Assembly (NCBI GenBank): GCA_025667525.1
Contig: CM046882.1
Span: 218,224,592 to 218,288,591, forward strand
From: Glebionis coronaria
Lineage: Eukaryota; Streptophyta; Magnoliopsida; Asterales; Asteraceae
DNA: 64,000 bases
Direction of reading: 5' to 3'
A program made the position numbers and the translations under genes. Positions 35,864 to 48,157 of this stretch are shown piece after piece. A model generated the notes under the pieces. It searched no databases. It was not told the DNA's origin and saw only the letters and a program-made list of their open reading frames with translations. How positions within the stretch are numbered: position 1 is the stretch's first letter; every line of letters starts with the position of its first letter.

Positions 35864-38800
35864 TATTGGTACCAGAGCCATGAGTTATAGAGAACTAGGT
35901 CTTTATTTTAAAAACCTAAACTATAACTGTCAGTTTTTATTTTTCAAAGAGTCATGTGCACCGGACTTCGCGTGACTTCAGGTTCAAGCTACTTTTGAGA
36001 TTACAACTTTAGTATGCGTTATTACGTATACCTTATTGGCAAGTATTTATAAATAAATACTATGATCCATTTATGGATATATATTTATATCTAGGATCCC
36101 TTTTATCGATATATATTTATGTCGTTAAACTTTTCGATAAAAGTTTATCATTTATTAATGATTAACTTAAATAAATACGTTGAATTTTCAAGATCTTTCT
36201 GTATTTATTTTTGAAGTATTTAAATTGCTTTTATTGCAAAAATTTTATATTATGACCTTACATACCTTCATCTGTACGCGTTACTTTTATTGCTTAACCC
36301 TTTGAGATATCTATATAGATATCCAAATCGTCTTCCGGCTATTTGTGCTTGGACGTCTTTTAGCGTAATCTCTAGACCATTGTGTAGCTCAATGTGTCTT
36401 TGAAATAGACTAACCGCTATAGTGTGAGTCACACATTTTGAAACATTTCCTATAATCGTGTTGAATAATATCATGGTTTTTCATAATATTTTGTTGATTT
36501 TATTATCGTTTTACACGACATGCGAAGATTTAATTCGTTGACAGTTATATGTATCGACTCCGAAGTGTAGTGTTCGCTTATATCTCGGTAACATCATCGT
36601 CTAGATTATGGCACTAGATTGGAATACGATTTTACATCTATAAACTTGTATTATCCTCTTTCATTAACCTTCTTGCTCCCGGAACGCAACCCTTTAATGT
36701 TCTATTCTTTTCTTGTTATGTTTTGTGTTTTTGACAATTGTGGCACCAAGGAGGTTTGCATACATTACACCTTGAAACTTAATTTATGAACGTCATTCAC
36801 CGTTTTGCTTCCTAAATTTTGTGTTGGATACCTTGAAGCATCTTTTTTCATTCATTATGCTATATTTTTACTTGATGCTGATTATGAGATTTATTTTTCG
36901 TTGTTGTAAAATCCACAAGACATGTGTGCGTATATATATATATTTTGAGCCGTTAGGAAATGTCGAAAAATATATTAAATGGAGAAAATACAGGGGTTGT
37001 ATAAACAGGTCAAAACCTAAAAGTAAAACCTGCGTTTTTAAAATAAAATAGTCAAACCTGCACAGAACTAGCAGGGGTATTTTAGTCATTTATTATTGGA
37101 TTTCAGGTCTCGGGTAAAACTAGAAAGTCGTCTGAAACGTCGTTTTGCATCAAAATGCTTTAGACTCCGAGTCTTGGAGATGTCGTTTATCGGGTCAAAT
37201 AATCGGCTCATATTTAAAAAGTCAAATCTGATAGAAAAGTCAGAACATGAGTTTTAAACGTTTCTAAGCAGTTTTAAGTTCATTTGAGATCGTAAAATTT
37301 TAACAAATATTATGTTACAACTAACTAATACTAGTTGCATGTGAAAATGTTTAAAAATAGAAACGTTACAGGATTAGCAATTACCGGATTAATGGTGTAA
37401 TTTGAAAATGAATAATATACTTTCTTAAAAGCATGTTGTGTCGAGTATCTTACATAGAATACACATATGGATTGATTTATTCTTTTTATATATATGACTC
37501 ATTTGTCATTCGATGTTATTTTTTTATTATTTTCTTCTAACCTTCCACTGATTTGGGTTGAGTTTCGAAGTGTTGTCTTCACATTTTTCGTCGATATTTT
37601 TATCGCGTGTCTCATGGCGTTTTCGTCTAAACCTTATAACCTTTTGAAACCTTATTGACTTGTAACCATATCATTGGTTGTTTATTGAGCTACTATTTTC
37701 TACTTTTTGCAAACCTTTGGCTACTTTATACGTTGTCATCTTGATGCCACCTTATAAATAAATCTGATATTGTTTTACGATTATTTTCACCAATTGTTTT
37801 TACTTTGGTCTTAATACTTTTCGTAACATTAAAAGTTGCTTATTGAGTATCTCACAAATTACTTGTATCCTTTAAATTTATAAACCATTTTTAAATTCCA
37901 TTTTACAAATGGCATGGTTTATATATAAACATAAAAAACGTAATACTTTTCGACGAAACTGAGCACTGCATTGCTATTTCTAAATTATACATGGCCTGAT
38001 CACCTATGTCTAATTTAGATGGAGCCATGCTAGGCTGAATAGTAGTCCACTTAAAAATCTTGATAATAATCAACTTTTTACTTGTATTTATGATAAAGAT
38101 AAATAAAATGAAATAAAATGAAAAGTAGTTTTAAAAACCTTTATATTTCATGCAAGTAGCGCAATTTCTATGCATCCACATATGTTTTCTTACCCTTTGT
38201 TAAACGAATTACGCGCTTACGAATATGTTTTTACTCGACAATCGTTTTTCCACTTGTTACTTCATTTTGTCTTATAACTGATTTCTTTTGACCGTTCGTC
38301 TAATTACTGACTGTTGATAAATGACTTGAAAGTATCGATGTTTTATCCTTCCTTCTCGTCCAATTTTCTTTATGCGACTGGGTAGATCTTTGGAATGTCT
38401 CCGCACGTGAATAATGAATTATCACTAGAGTGATTTCCGTATATCCGGGATGACGTCCGTCACTCTCGTTTGTCTCGAAATCCACTCTTGTGAACCGTGC
38501 TTTGACTTATCTCTTTAAACACTAACACCGTTCATTTGATTTGTTTTAATTACAAGTGATTATTAGGAAATTTCTTTTATTAAAATTTTTGTATGGATTT
38601 TATTTCCGATCATGTATCGACCACCGCTAAGTTAACGAACTGATATTGGTGAACCATCGACCGCACTAACAAAATCGACAACTTGTTTAATCTATTATTT
38701 CTTATCGTCATACCATCAACGCCTTTATTTTATTATTCTCTTTAAGAATTCACACGACATTTGCTTCGTTCTCTTTTGTACCGTTGATTTCGTACTGATT

Positions 38801-40437
38801 GTTAACCATTATTTCCATTTGTATTCGTTTGTTATCTTGTCACATTTCGAAACCCGAATATATCCCATGTTTATTTTGAAATAATAAACTCCTTTATGTA
38901 TTTCTACAACGTATTATAAAAATTTTATGGAACTTTTATACATTTTCCAATGATTTTCAATTATCGAAATAACTACCATAAGAAAAAGGTCAAATTTATA
39001 CATCATATTTTGTATAACTAAAACTAATGTTTAAAATGAAATTATGCTCTATCTTTTGAACTAATTGACTTATCATACTTTACTTTTAATGTAATGAAAT
39101 TTCCGGTTTAATTTATATTCCTAACAATGATTTAATTTGGAAATTATATTTTCTAATTGTAACCATCAATACGAATTTAATTAATAAATTCATGTCATTG
39201 TTTCAAAGTTTCTTAAGACAACCAAAATAAATTATGAAGCTATTTAACTTCTATTTTTAATATATCATCTTTATCAAGAAAGTACCTCAATTTAATTTTA
39301 AGGTAATACCAAATCCGGGATGGATAATTGTGACAAATGTTACTTTAATGTTAATATATAATTCTTTCATCGCTCTTTTTTTTTCTAGTATTGTGAATTA
39401 TTATGTTTTATGGTTACGTGAGTCGAGATCCCTCGTCGATCGTCAACCTTAAATCATTTTACCACATCTTGTCCGTTTATGTGTTTATTGAATTCATTTT
39501 ATCTCGTTCTATTCCTCGTATTGAAGATCACTATTTTATTCTGAGTTTACAATGAATCTCGGGAAGCAGTGTATAAGAAGAAACGATAAGTGTCACTAGG
39601 ATTTATGCGTGCACTTGTGGAATGATTGAGGACCGAATCTCTTAATGAATGGGAGTTAATAAATTCTTTACAACCTCGAGGAGTATGTTGAAGCCGACAC
39701 CGCAAGTGGAAAGACTCTTGAGATCAAGTGGTTATTATCAAGGGTTCGTTCAAGGTTTTCTCGATGATTAACGGTGAAGATCTATACTCGATGTTTATGT
39801 TCGACCTTTTATTTTTATGTACTTATATGGGGTGTGATCTATTCGAATGATCGTAAGTTGTGAGAACTTGAGACGGAATCATCCTATGACGTCCGATCAT
39901 GTAGAGCACATATTATGTAATATCTTTTTTTTACTTTCAACGACGATGTTTATTGAGACTGTAATGCGCGTTGGCGAAAGTGAGATGGTGTCTTTGTAGT
40001 ATCTTTTGAGTAGGGACCCGCGTGTGAGCACCCTCTGATGACGAGAATGTTTTTCTTGTTAGTTCTTTTTGATGTGTGTCCATGACTATCCGGCCGATGG
40101 ATATCCTTTAATTTGTAACATTCTTTTTAACTCGACTTACCCGTAAATCCTGTCATCTATTCTTGTCATCGAATGAGCTTCGTGTGATTCATAAAATTTT
40201 CATGTGTCGAGCTTGACGGGTGACTGGTGGATGCGGATTTATTTATTCCTTTTTGGTGAGATACAACTTGACGACAAGTTGTGTTTTGTAAAAGAACCAG
40301 TGGAGATCGTGGATCGAGATACACGTGGGAACGTAAGGACTTCTTATTAAGGAATGCCGTTATCCTTCCGGGTAGTGATCAACTCGTGTATGAGGTGAGT
40401 TGAGCGCCGGGACGTCGCTCCCTTAAGGTGGTGAGGA

Positions 40438-43001
40438 TGTAAAACCCGTAAAAATAAGGTCATAATTTAATTCTGCTATCAATTATTTTGAAGTATTTTA
40501 TAACGTTAAATATTATTATGTTTAACGGTTTAAGTTGAAACCGATATTAAAGATTATATTTTAATATTTTGACGAGCAACGAGGACTACTAGTGATCGCG
40601 ATACCGACGGATGCCTAAAATTTTATATTTCATTATTGATCGTTTCGATATTTAATACTTTCGACGATGTCGTTTTAATGACGTGTCGAGTCGTTATATT
40701 TTTATTTTTCGTGTGCGTTTAAACTTTTAAGTGTTTTTACGAAACCCGAGTCCCGTAAATATTTTCAAAAATTTACTAGTGACAATATCCCACCTTTTAA
40801 CTAGCTAATTACATTTTTAAGCCAAACTTTTGCCAGTTTGCACTTAGGTCCTTACCCCACTAACTAAAAATTTAAAATTTAAAACACACACTTTATTATT
40901 TTACTTCCAAAAATTTCCACCAACTCTCTCCTTCTCCTTGTTATTGCCGAAACCCACTCTACCCCACCAAATCCATACATTTTTCAAATTATCTCAAGTT
41001 TGAGGTTGATTCTAGCTAAACCAAGCTTAGACCCATCTCTATTTTTGATCAAGGATCACATAGGTATAAAAATTTTACACATGCAAGCACTTTTTATTTT
41101 TTTTCATGTTGGTAGGTGGAAGCCATGGTTATGCATGGTGTTTTTAGCATGATCCATGTTGGTTCTTGCTAGAAATCTTGTTAAAAACTTTATTTTGATC
41201 TATATATTTTTATATTTATTTTGATTTTGATGTTATGGTGGATGTATGATGATATTAGAGTATAGGAATGACCATTTCTATGGTTGGTTTTGGTCAAAAA
41301 GTTGATTTTGTACAAGATTTTGGTACCCATTTTATAGCAGTAGGTAAACTGAAAAATCCGAATTTTTATGTTTTCAAAATGACTTAACTTATAGCCTAGG
41401 GGTGTAGATAATTTCCTTAGCTTCGATTTGATATAAGGTAGAGCTTCTAGCTCAAAACGAGCGTGAAGTTATGATGTTTTGAATGATCGTGTACCGGGAG
41501 ACGAGTATCGACACTACATATAGTTGTTGTCGATATTTGGATTGAATCCCGGGGACTCTAAATGGATGTTTTAAAATGTGTAACCTACTGATAATGAGGT
41601 ATTTATTTATTAGGTTGAGTTTACTTTAAAACCCGAGTGTCGTTTTTGTAAACGGAGTCGTTTAAATAAGTTAAAACGGTTGTATGAAAAATTAACGTAA
41701 ATCTGTCCGGATTTTGTGGTTTAAAAATTAGTCGAGTAAAAGAATTTAAAAGTGATTTCATTTGATAAACTTGTAGGGGACTTTCTATATATAGTAAGTT
41801 AGTTTATCGAGTCGTTTCATAAACGGTTGACAAGTTTAAAAGGGGTAAATAAGCTAGTACATGTAGTATGTACCGGCAGATTTTGTTAAAAGTATAAAAT
41901 GGTAAAGTAAATGGGTAGTAAAGTATAGTTAAGTTATTTATATCGTTTACTCTCGAGTATATTGTGGTTTTATGAGTTCGAGTTTGATTTTATTAAGTAT
42001 CATTTATTTCTCGAGTCTATTATTAAAGTACGCACCTTATTTGCTAGGTTGCGGTTATCGTGATTATCAGGCATCTACTATCGTCGGCGATCGTCTCATT
42101 ACCACTGTTGGCTAAGGTGAGTCTATAGCCTCGCTTGTGCAAATTAAATTGTTTTAAAAACCCGCGAGGGGGAATACATGTTTTATAAACTTAGAACACA
42201 AGATTTTTATGGTATGCTTTGTCCCTCTATGAATGGACCCGTGGTTGCCTTTAAATTGCATTAAGTGATTGCCTTTGTTAAAGCCTCATTTATGGACCGT
42301 TAACTAGCTTATAATGGGCTAGCCGCTAGTACAATTAATAGATCTATGGGGGAAGCCGCCCCGGTTCAGTTTGTGTGGACTTGTCACAGAAGCTTAGGCC
42401 CGACCTCCACACTGTTTGGACATATTGTATTGAGAAGTCAGGTATACGGCAATGTACCAAAAATCTGGAGGTAACCGACAATTAATAAGTCTCCTGTCTT
42501 ATCAGACCTCTAAAGGGAGTGTTTAAGGGCTCGGTTCCATGAGCTTATTGCAATTTATGCTATATACAGTTATCATTGTTGATGCAAATTATTATTTGAT
42601 GCTTATAAGCATGCCACAAACTTATAATCTTTGCTTGTGTTCAAATTGATTACATAAACCTATAGATTCACTCGGCATTTTTCCTGATTGTTTTACTCAC
42701 ATGTATTTCAGGTAATCAAGAAGTGGAAGCTTGGAGGTCACGGGGAATGAAGTTGTGCACTGCTTTTGTTGTTCAAACTCTTTGATTTATTTGTCGTTCC
42801 GTTTTTAAAACAAACTAATATGTTGTTTTAACTTGTCTTTTGGTAACGATTGCTTGGGACTACGCTACTCTGATGAATGTTTTGGGAACGATAAATCTAA
42901 AACGTCTCTTTTCGAGTCGTTCTTTATAAATTATGTGTTGTAGTATCATTGTTTAGCACCCAAAGATGTATTCCGCTGTGTCTAAATTTGGGGGTGTTAA
43001 A
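40438..43001 (+). repeat. Tekay-1 LTR2, copy 2
   Basis: 2,564 bp. About three private substitutions, fewer than its partner at 19837-22400. It is followed by the AGAAG duplication. Confidence 0.95.
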
Positions 43002-43006
43002 AGAAG

Positions 43007-44265
43007 TCTCCCCTACACTTAATATGAACATTTTCCTCAATGTTTAAGCATGTGGAAGTATACACCCCTACACTTAGGACATTGTGCACGTTGTTTAAAT
43101 CTTGCTAAGGAAGAGACAACTAAAGTTATTCCTATTTCAACATTTATGGATATAAAATAGTAAATCAAAAGTTTAGGATAGAACCGGGAAGAGGGGTACA
43201 CGGGATCACGGATTGGCAAAAGTCATCAATTGTGGATCTTTAAAAGCTCTAATCCCTGCATATCATAAAAAACAAAACAACAAACAACTACGTGGCTCCC
43301 CTTACACTTATTATGAAAAACGGATAAAGAAGGATAGATCATCGGGTTGCCTCCCAAGAAGCGCTTGTTTTTGTTAACCGAGTCACGAGCCTGACTTGAC
43401 CCTGAATACTATGGTTGAAATTGCATAGAAAACCTTGATGAAAATCCGCCAGGGTCAAATACATGGTTCTCATCCAACAAGTAGGATAAACCTAAGGTGA
43501 AGAGCACAAGCCAAAGTAGAGTAGGAGAGGTTCCCTTAAGCAAAAGTTGAGCACGGTGGTAGAAGGTATTGTAAGGTTAAATCATAGCTCCGTATTTTCC
43601 AAAAGTCTTTCCTTTTATTTCATCAGATGGATACTGAGATGGATCAAAAACTATGATACCTGGATCGAACACCTTTTCCTTTAGGGGAAAATAGTAATGT
43701 CACTCAGTAGTCCTTGAAGAATATTCGCCCATATACCTCACAATCTCATCCGAAGAAGGTTTAAAGAGAGGTGTCGAAACATAAGTACTGCGAATGTTGG
43801 TGTCGTCTGGTTTCTTCTCCTTTGAAACATGTTTCGTAACATCAAAAGGAGGGTAGAGGCCATAATCAAAATCCAAAGTAGGAGAATCATGCTCATTAGT
43901 AAAGTAAGTATTGAGAAAGGTGGCGAAATCTTCCTCAATAGAGTAATCCTCTAAAGTAGTATCAAGCGTTGTTGGTGGAGGATCCTCATCAAAAATAGGA
44001 GCAAAATCATCATTAGAAGACACAACACTTAAAGAATCACTCGAAAGAGTGTCAACATCATCAAATTCATCATAAATCAGCATGCCTTAATACTCGAAAG
44101 TAGAATCATCATAATCATCATAAATTGGTGGAGCATCCATGTTGATACCAAACTAAAATCTTAAACCTTAGCTTCTTTAAGGGTTGTGATAGAAAGAATG
44201 AATTCAATCTAGCACTAGATAAACTTTGCAATACACAAAGTAACTAAATAAGATGCGGAAAATAA
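43007..44265 (-). mobile_element. Athila-1 internal DNA continued (copy 2)
   Basis: The duplicate of 22406-23664, with the AAGCGCTTCTTGGGAGGCAA phrase on the minus strand at about 43350-43369 and the acidic ORF. It ends exactly where the Copia-R LTR begins. The rest of Athila-1 (its 5' half) is not in the window. Confidence 0.6.
43700..44083 (-). CDS. Acidic ORF fragment of Athila-1 (127 codons)
   Basis: Open for 127 codons in copy 2. The product is very acidic and Ser/Thr-rich: MLIYDEFDDVDTLSSDSLS near the start, DDDFAPIFDE-like wording, DFDYGLYPPFDVTKHV at about residues 71-86. No signal peptide, membrane segment or catalytic motif is visible. It sits upstream of the GGGAGGCAA phrase on the same strand, so it belongs to the internal 3' region of Athila-1. 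More ORF may lie before it: 44084-44160 also reads like acidic repeats on the minus strand, behind a stop. Copy 1 carries a premature stop. I doubt that it is expressed; function unknown. Confidence 0.4.
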   Translation of the reverse strand: MLIYDEFDDVDTLSSDSLSVVSSNDDFAPIFDEDPPPTTLDTTLEDYSIEEDFATFLNTYFTNEHDSPTLDFDYGLYPPFDVTKHVSKEKKPDDTNIRSTYVSTPLFKPSSDEIVRYMGEYSSRTTE

Positions 44266-44330
44266 TGTTTAGCACAAGAACAAGAGTTTAAATCAAACGT
44301 TGAACTTTAATATATCAAAGATATATGAAT
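44266..44330 (-). repeat. Copia-R 3' LTR, distal segment
   Basis: The end of the LTR (minus-strand ...CTAAACA at 44266), separated from the rest by the solo LTR at 44331-47775. Assigned because removing the solo LTR and one TGAAT copy gives one continuous LTR of about 374 bp with TGTT...AACA ends. Confidence 0.6.
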
Positions 44331-47300
44331 TGTGACAATCCGTCAATTTATGGTTGATATTTTATTCTCGAATATTATTTAAAAACATTATTTTAATGTT
44401 ACATTATGAACTCACTTATTTTTGGGAAGAAATTTGGATTTACGTCTTGAAGTAGCATCGACTACGTCTAAACCGGAGGATTCAACGTTACGTTCTTACG
44501 TTTACATACACCGTCTTTGGTGACAGTCCGACATTTCAGAAAATAAATTTATTCCTTAAATATCATTTTGGAGTTTTAAATTTGTGTCGGTTCATAAACT
44601 CACAAATTTACGAGAAGAAACTAGGACTTACGATTTTATTTTAACGTCCTTTACGACTAAACCGGAAACCTTAGGATTACGTATTTACGTTTTCGAACTC
44701 CGTTTTTGATGAGACAATTTTTATTAGATTCGTTTTGTGCCATTGATTCATAATTTATAAAAACGTTTTTCGTAAAACGACCCGAGGGCACGCAAGTCGA
44801 GGAAACTAGAATCGAGGAGTACCCGTAAATAAATAGGGATGAGGCAAGTGGAACACTTGTCCCACCCTCACTATAACCGGCCATAACTAGCAACACAACA
44901 CCCTTAGGTGTCAAGTTTCAAGCTTAATGCTTACACTTGTAAGCTAAGCTTACAAGCTAAGCAAACTTGTCCACCAATACTCAAAACTACTCACACACAA
45001 ACCACTTCCTCACATTTCCTACATGCAAAACAACTCACTCTCTCCTTTTCCTCTTGTTTATGCCGTCCACTTCACCATCCATAACCATCATTTGATCTAA
45101 ATTTAACCATAAACTATTGTTATAACTTACATATGTTAATCTCCTTCAAAAGAGATGAAGATTGGTGCAAGTTATAACATCCAAAGAGGAGTTTCTATGG
45201 AGTATTAGGGCTGATTTTTCCACAAGAGGTTTATGAAGAATGGTGGTCTTGAAGATGGTCTTGGTTCATCACAAGTTTCTCCATCAAAATCCATATTTTG
45301 ATCACAACCTACATCATCATGGTGGTATAAAGATAGTTCTTCTCATCCTCTTGTTATTTTTGATTATGTAATCTTGTATTTCTTTTACTTATGTATATGT
45401 ATATGATGATGAATTATGATTAAAAATATTGTGTGGGGATTTGGTGTTGATAAACATGGTTAAAAAGATGTAAAACTATAAGAAATAAGGCTAAAATCTT
45501 GTTTAAATTGTTGGCTGTATAAAACAGTAAAGAATCATATGAAGAACTGATAAAAATGGCATAGATTAATGGATATACAGTAAGTATAAGATGTCATACA
45601 CATGTGAGAGTTGGCCATGCAATGGAATCATTATAATGAGTGAGATATGATCAAAACAAGTTTAGAGTACAAATCTGAGTTCACTGTTTTGGACGTTTTT
45701 TAGAAAATACTTAGAAGCTGATTCAACAGTAGCTATAGTAGAGTTAAATGGAGCACATATCATGTAGTTCATGTCATAAAAATTTTAGCTTCTATCTCCA
45801 TATAGAACTCTAGATATGGCAGTTTTGGTGAACATGAAAGTAAAAATCAGATTTTTGAAATTAAAGTATAATAGTATTATATAAGCACTCAAATAAAAAT
45901 AGTATAAAATGTGAATTAAAACCCACTAACTCATATAATACATTTATATAAATATTTATAATGATAAATAAATGATACATTTTATAAAAATGGTAATTTG
46001 ATAAGTTTTATAAGTTATAAAACTATAAACATGATTTTTATGACTTTTTCGGCTATTACCGTAACATTAACGTTTTTGTTAAATAAAACTTAGACGGTTG
46101 GACCCGTCTAATGTAAACTTTTATAAACTCATATACTGATATATAGACATATATAACAAGTAAAAACTGATAAAAACCCGAACTATATGACATACGGACA
46201 TTAACGAGTTAAGTTAACGTTATTGGACTAATAATACAACAAAATGGGCTAAAACACTTATAAACTTATTTATTGGGCTTAACCCATTTGGGCCCAACAT
46301 GTAAAGTATAAATACTGATAATACAAGTATAAGATGGATTAATACAAGTTAAAGAACTTATAATAAGTTTATTGGACTTAAAATATGTAAATAGGTAAAA
46401 CTAGTAAACTAGTATAAAAGTTATCGACACATAACACTAAAATGAGTAAATGAGAATATATAAACCCACTTGATCATCATATATATATAAAATCATCATA
46501 TGTATACGTAATTGTTATTTTTATAAAGTCATTGGACAAGAGTCTAAGACGAGTATTATTTGTCTAGGTTTCCGTGATTGAAGCACGTATCGTACGTCCG
46601 AATTGCCGATAACCCGCCTTCCCACATTAACGTGAGTTCATAGCTTCACACTCTTTTAAATGTTTTTATGAAATGTTTAATAAACCCGCGAGGGTGATAA
46701 CATGTTAGTTTTTACAAAATAGGACACCATTTGTCCCGATTGTTTGTTTATTGATTTGGACCCGAATGATTGTATGACCCTATGAATGATTAAAGGGCCC
46801 GATAGATGAAATAAAATGGATTATTAAAGTTAGGTTATGTCACTAAAAGTCCCATTAGCATGAATTGTGAACTACCGGGATTTGGTAGACGCTTATGCAT
46901 ATAATAGTACTATCTGGGGACGATCACCCCAGTTCGCGCCTTGACGGTTGATCCTCGTCGTGCCACATTGATTGGTATGCGAATTTATGTATGAGAAGAT
47001 TTCCATAGCGTGACCTTTGTGACGACACGCTAATTTAGATGGGGAAATTGAGTTTCGGGCTAGCTACCCGTTGTTTGGTTTAGTAAGGTAACAATGTCAT
47101 GCGGCTTATAATAATCCAGTTAACGAAATACTACTATACGTACTGAATTATGATGTATTGCCTGACTAGCAATACGGGGTCATACTATTGATATTATGTT
47201 CGTGTTCTGGTTTTTCATAACCATATTCATATAACAGTTTTTATTTAACTTTATACAACGTCATAAGACGTATTGTATGATGTTCTTACGACATTGGCTC

Positions 47301-47775
47301 GTATAATGATTTTTAAGGCAAATGCCTATATTATGATTTTCGACAAGGATTTGTATAAAAATGACTTTGGCTATTTTATGGCCTAATACAAAGATTTGTA
47401 CAAAATGATTTTCGGTAATAATTTTATACCGATGTTATATTGATGGAATTTATTAAACTCTATGAATTCACTCGACGTTATCGCTGACCTTTTCTTTTAA
47501 CATGTTTTATCTCAGGTACTTGAAGGTAATTCTCGGGAAGACAACAAGAATTCATGGCCCGCACTTAAACAATAATTTCCATTAAAATGCTTTGTAAAAC
47601 TTTGTATGAAATAATATGACTTGGGACCTATGTAAATTTGATATTTATGAATGGAAATGCTTTATTATTAAACGACGCGATTTTTATGTGTTGTCTATGA
47701 TATGAGTAATGTGCTATCCCGTAACACCAACTAGTCTTCCGCTGTATTGAGTTGTATAAATTTGGGGGTGTTACA
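44331..47775 (+). repeat. Solo LTR of a Tekay-type element
   Basis: 3,445 bp from TGTGACAATCCGTCAA to GGGGGTGTTACA, flanked by TGAAT at 44326-44330 and TGAAT at 47776-47780. With matching 5-bp flanks and no internal region, this is what LTR-LTR recombination leaves. It shares layout words with the Tekay-1 LTR (CCCGCGAGGG, TTCACTCG...GCTGA, a CAGGTA late in the LTR). The same family starts again at 55981, more than 10% different over the first 200 bp. Confidence 0.85.
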
Positions 47776-47780
47776 TGAAT

Positions 47781-48089
47781 ACCCAATGATGGTATTAGGG
47801 TTATACAACCTTAATGTGTGAAATGAAATGAACATAAAGAGATATGTTACATGAAACCCTATTGAGTCCTTTTATAGCACAAGGACTCACGTACAAGATC
47901 ACTACTAACATACTAGGAAACTATGATGGAGTAGTAACAGAAACGCGTTATAATCTCTTCCAAGGTTATCTTTATAGCAGGGTCTTTGACTTCCAGCAGT
48001 GGGACCAATCCCCCTGCCTTTGTTATTCAGTAGGGGGAACTTTGACCAACCAGCAGGGGGAACTGAAACTCATGTATTTATTCCTAACA
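47781..48089 (-). repeat. Copia-R 3' LTR, proximal segment
   Basis: On the minus strand it starts TGTTAGGAATAAATACATGA just after the PPT. It has AGCAGGGGGA-type words at 47976-48060 in U3 and the TATA box CTATAAAAGG (plus positions 47868-47877). It continues at 44330 beyond the solo LTR. Confidence 0.7.
47868..47877 (-). promoter_or_regulatory. TATA box of the Copia-R LTR
   Basis: CTATAAAAGG on the minus strand, identical to the Copia-L box, about 215 bp into the LTR. Confidence 0.6.
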
Positions 48090-48100
48090 ATCCTCCCCTA
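48090..48100 (-). other. Copia-R polypurine tract
   Basis: On the minus strand TAGGGGAGGAT immediately before TGTTAGGAA. Same tract as in Copia-L. Confidence 0.75.
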
Positions 48101-48157
48101 AACTTGTGTTTTAGCCTAAATACAAGTTTCTGAATAAATGCAAGTAGATCAGGATGC

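Larger units (their letters stand above)
33299..43001 (+). mobile_element. Tekay-1, copy 2 (carried by the tandem duplication)
   Basis: 9,703 bp: LTR 33299-35863, PBS 35867-35880, decayed internal DNA 35864-40437 with the EPVEIVDR patch at about 40294-40317, PPT 40425-40437, LTR 40438-43001, and flanks AGAAG at 33294-33298 and 43002-43006. Identical flanks to copy 1 show that it is the same insertion, not a new one. Confidence 0.9.
23664..44265 (+). repeat. Tandem duplication, copy 2 (about 20,602 bp)
   Basis: Direct repeat of 3061-23663, starting in the Copia-L extra ORF and ending at AATAA, immediately before the terminus of the Copia-R LTR (TGTTTAGCAC on the plus strand at 44266). It contains the same set of parts in the same order: extra-ORF tail, Copia-L LTR, minus-oriented LTR-like DNA, Athila-1 LTR and internal DNA, and a complete Tekay-1. 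A collapsed or duplicated assembly of two haplotypes could give the same picture. Confidence 0.95.

Noticed and set aside
3061..44265. Two independent insertions of Tekay-1 or Copia-L.
   Set aside because: Identical target duplications and collinear flanking DNA over 20.6 kb show one insertion copied with its surroundings.
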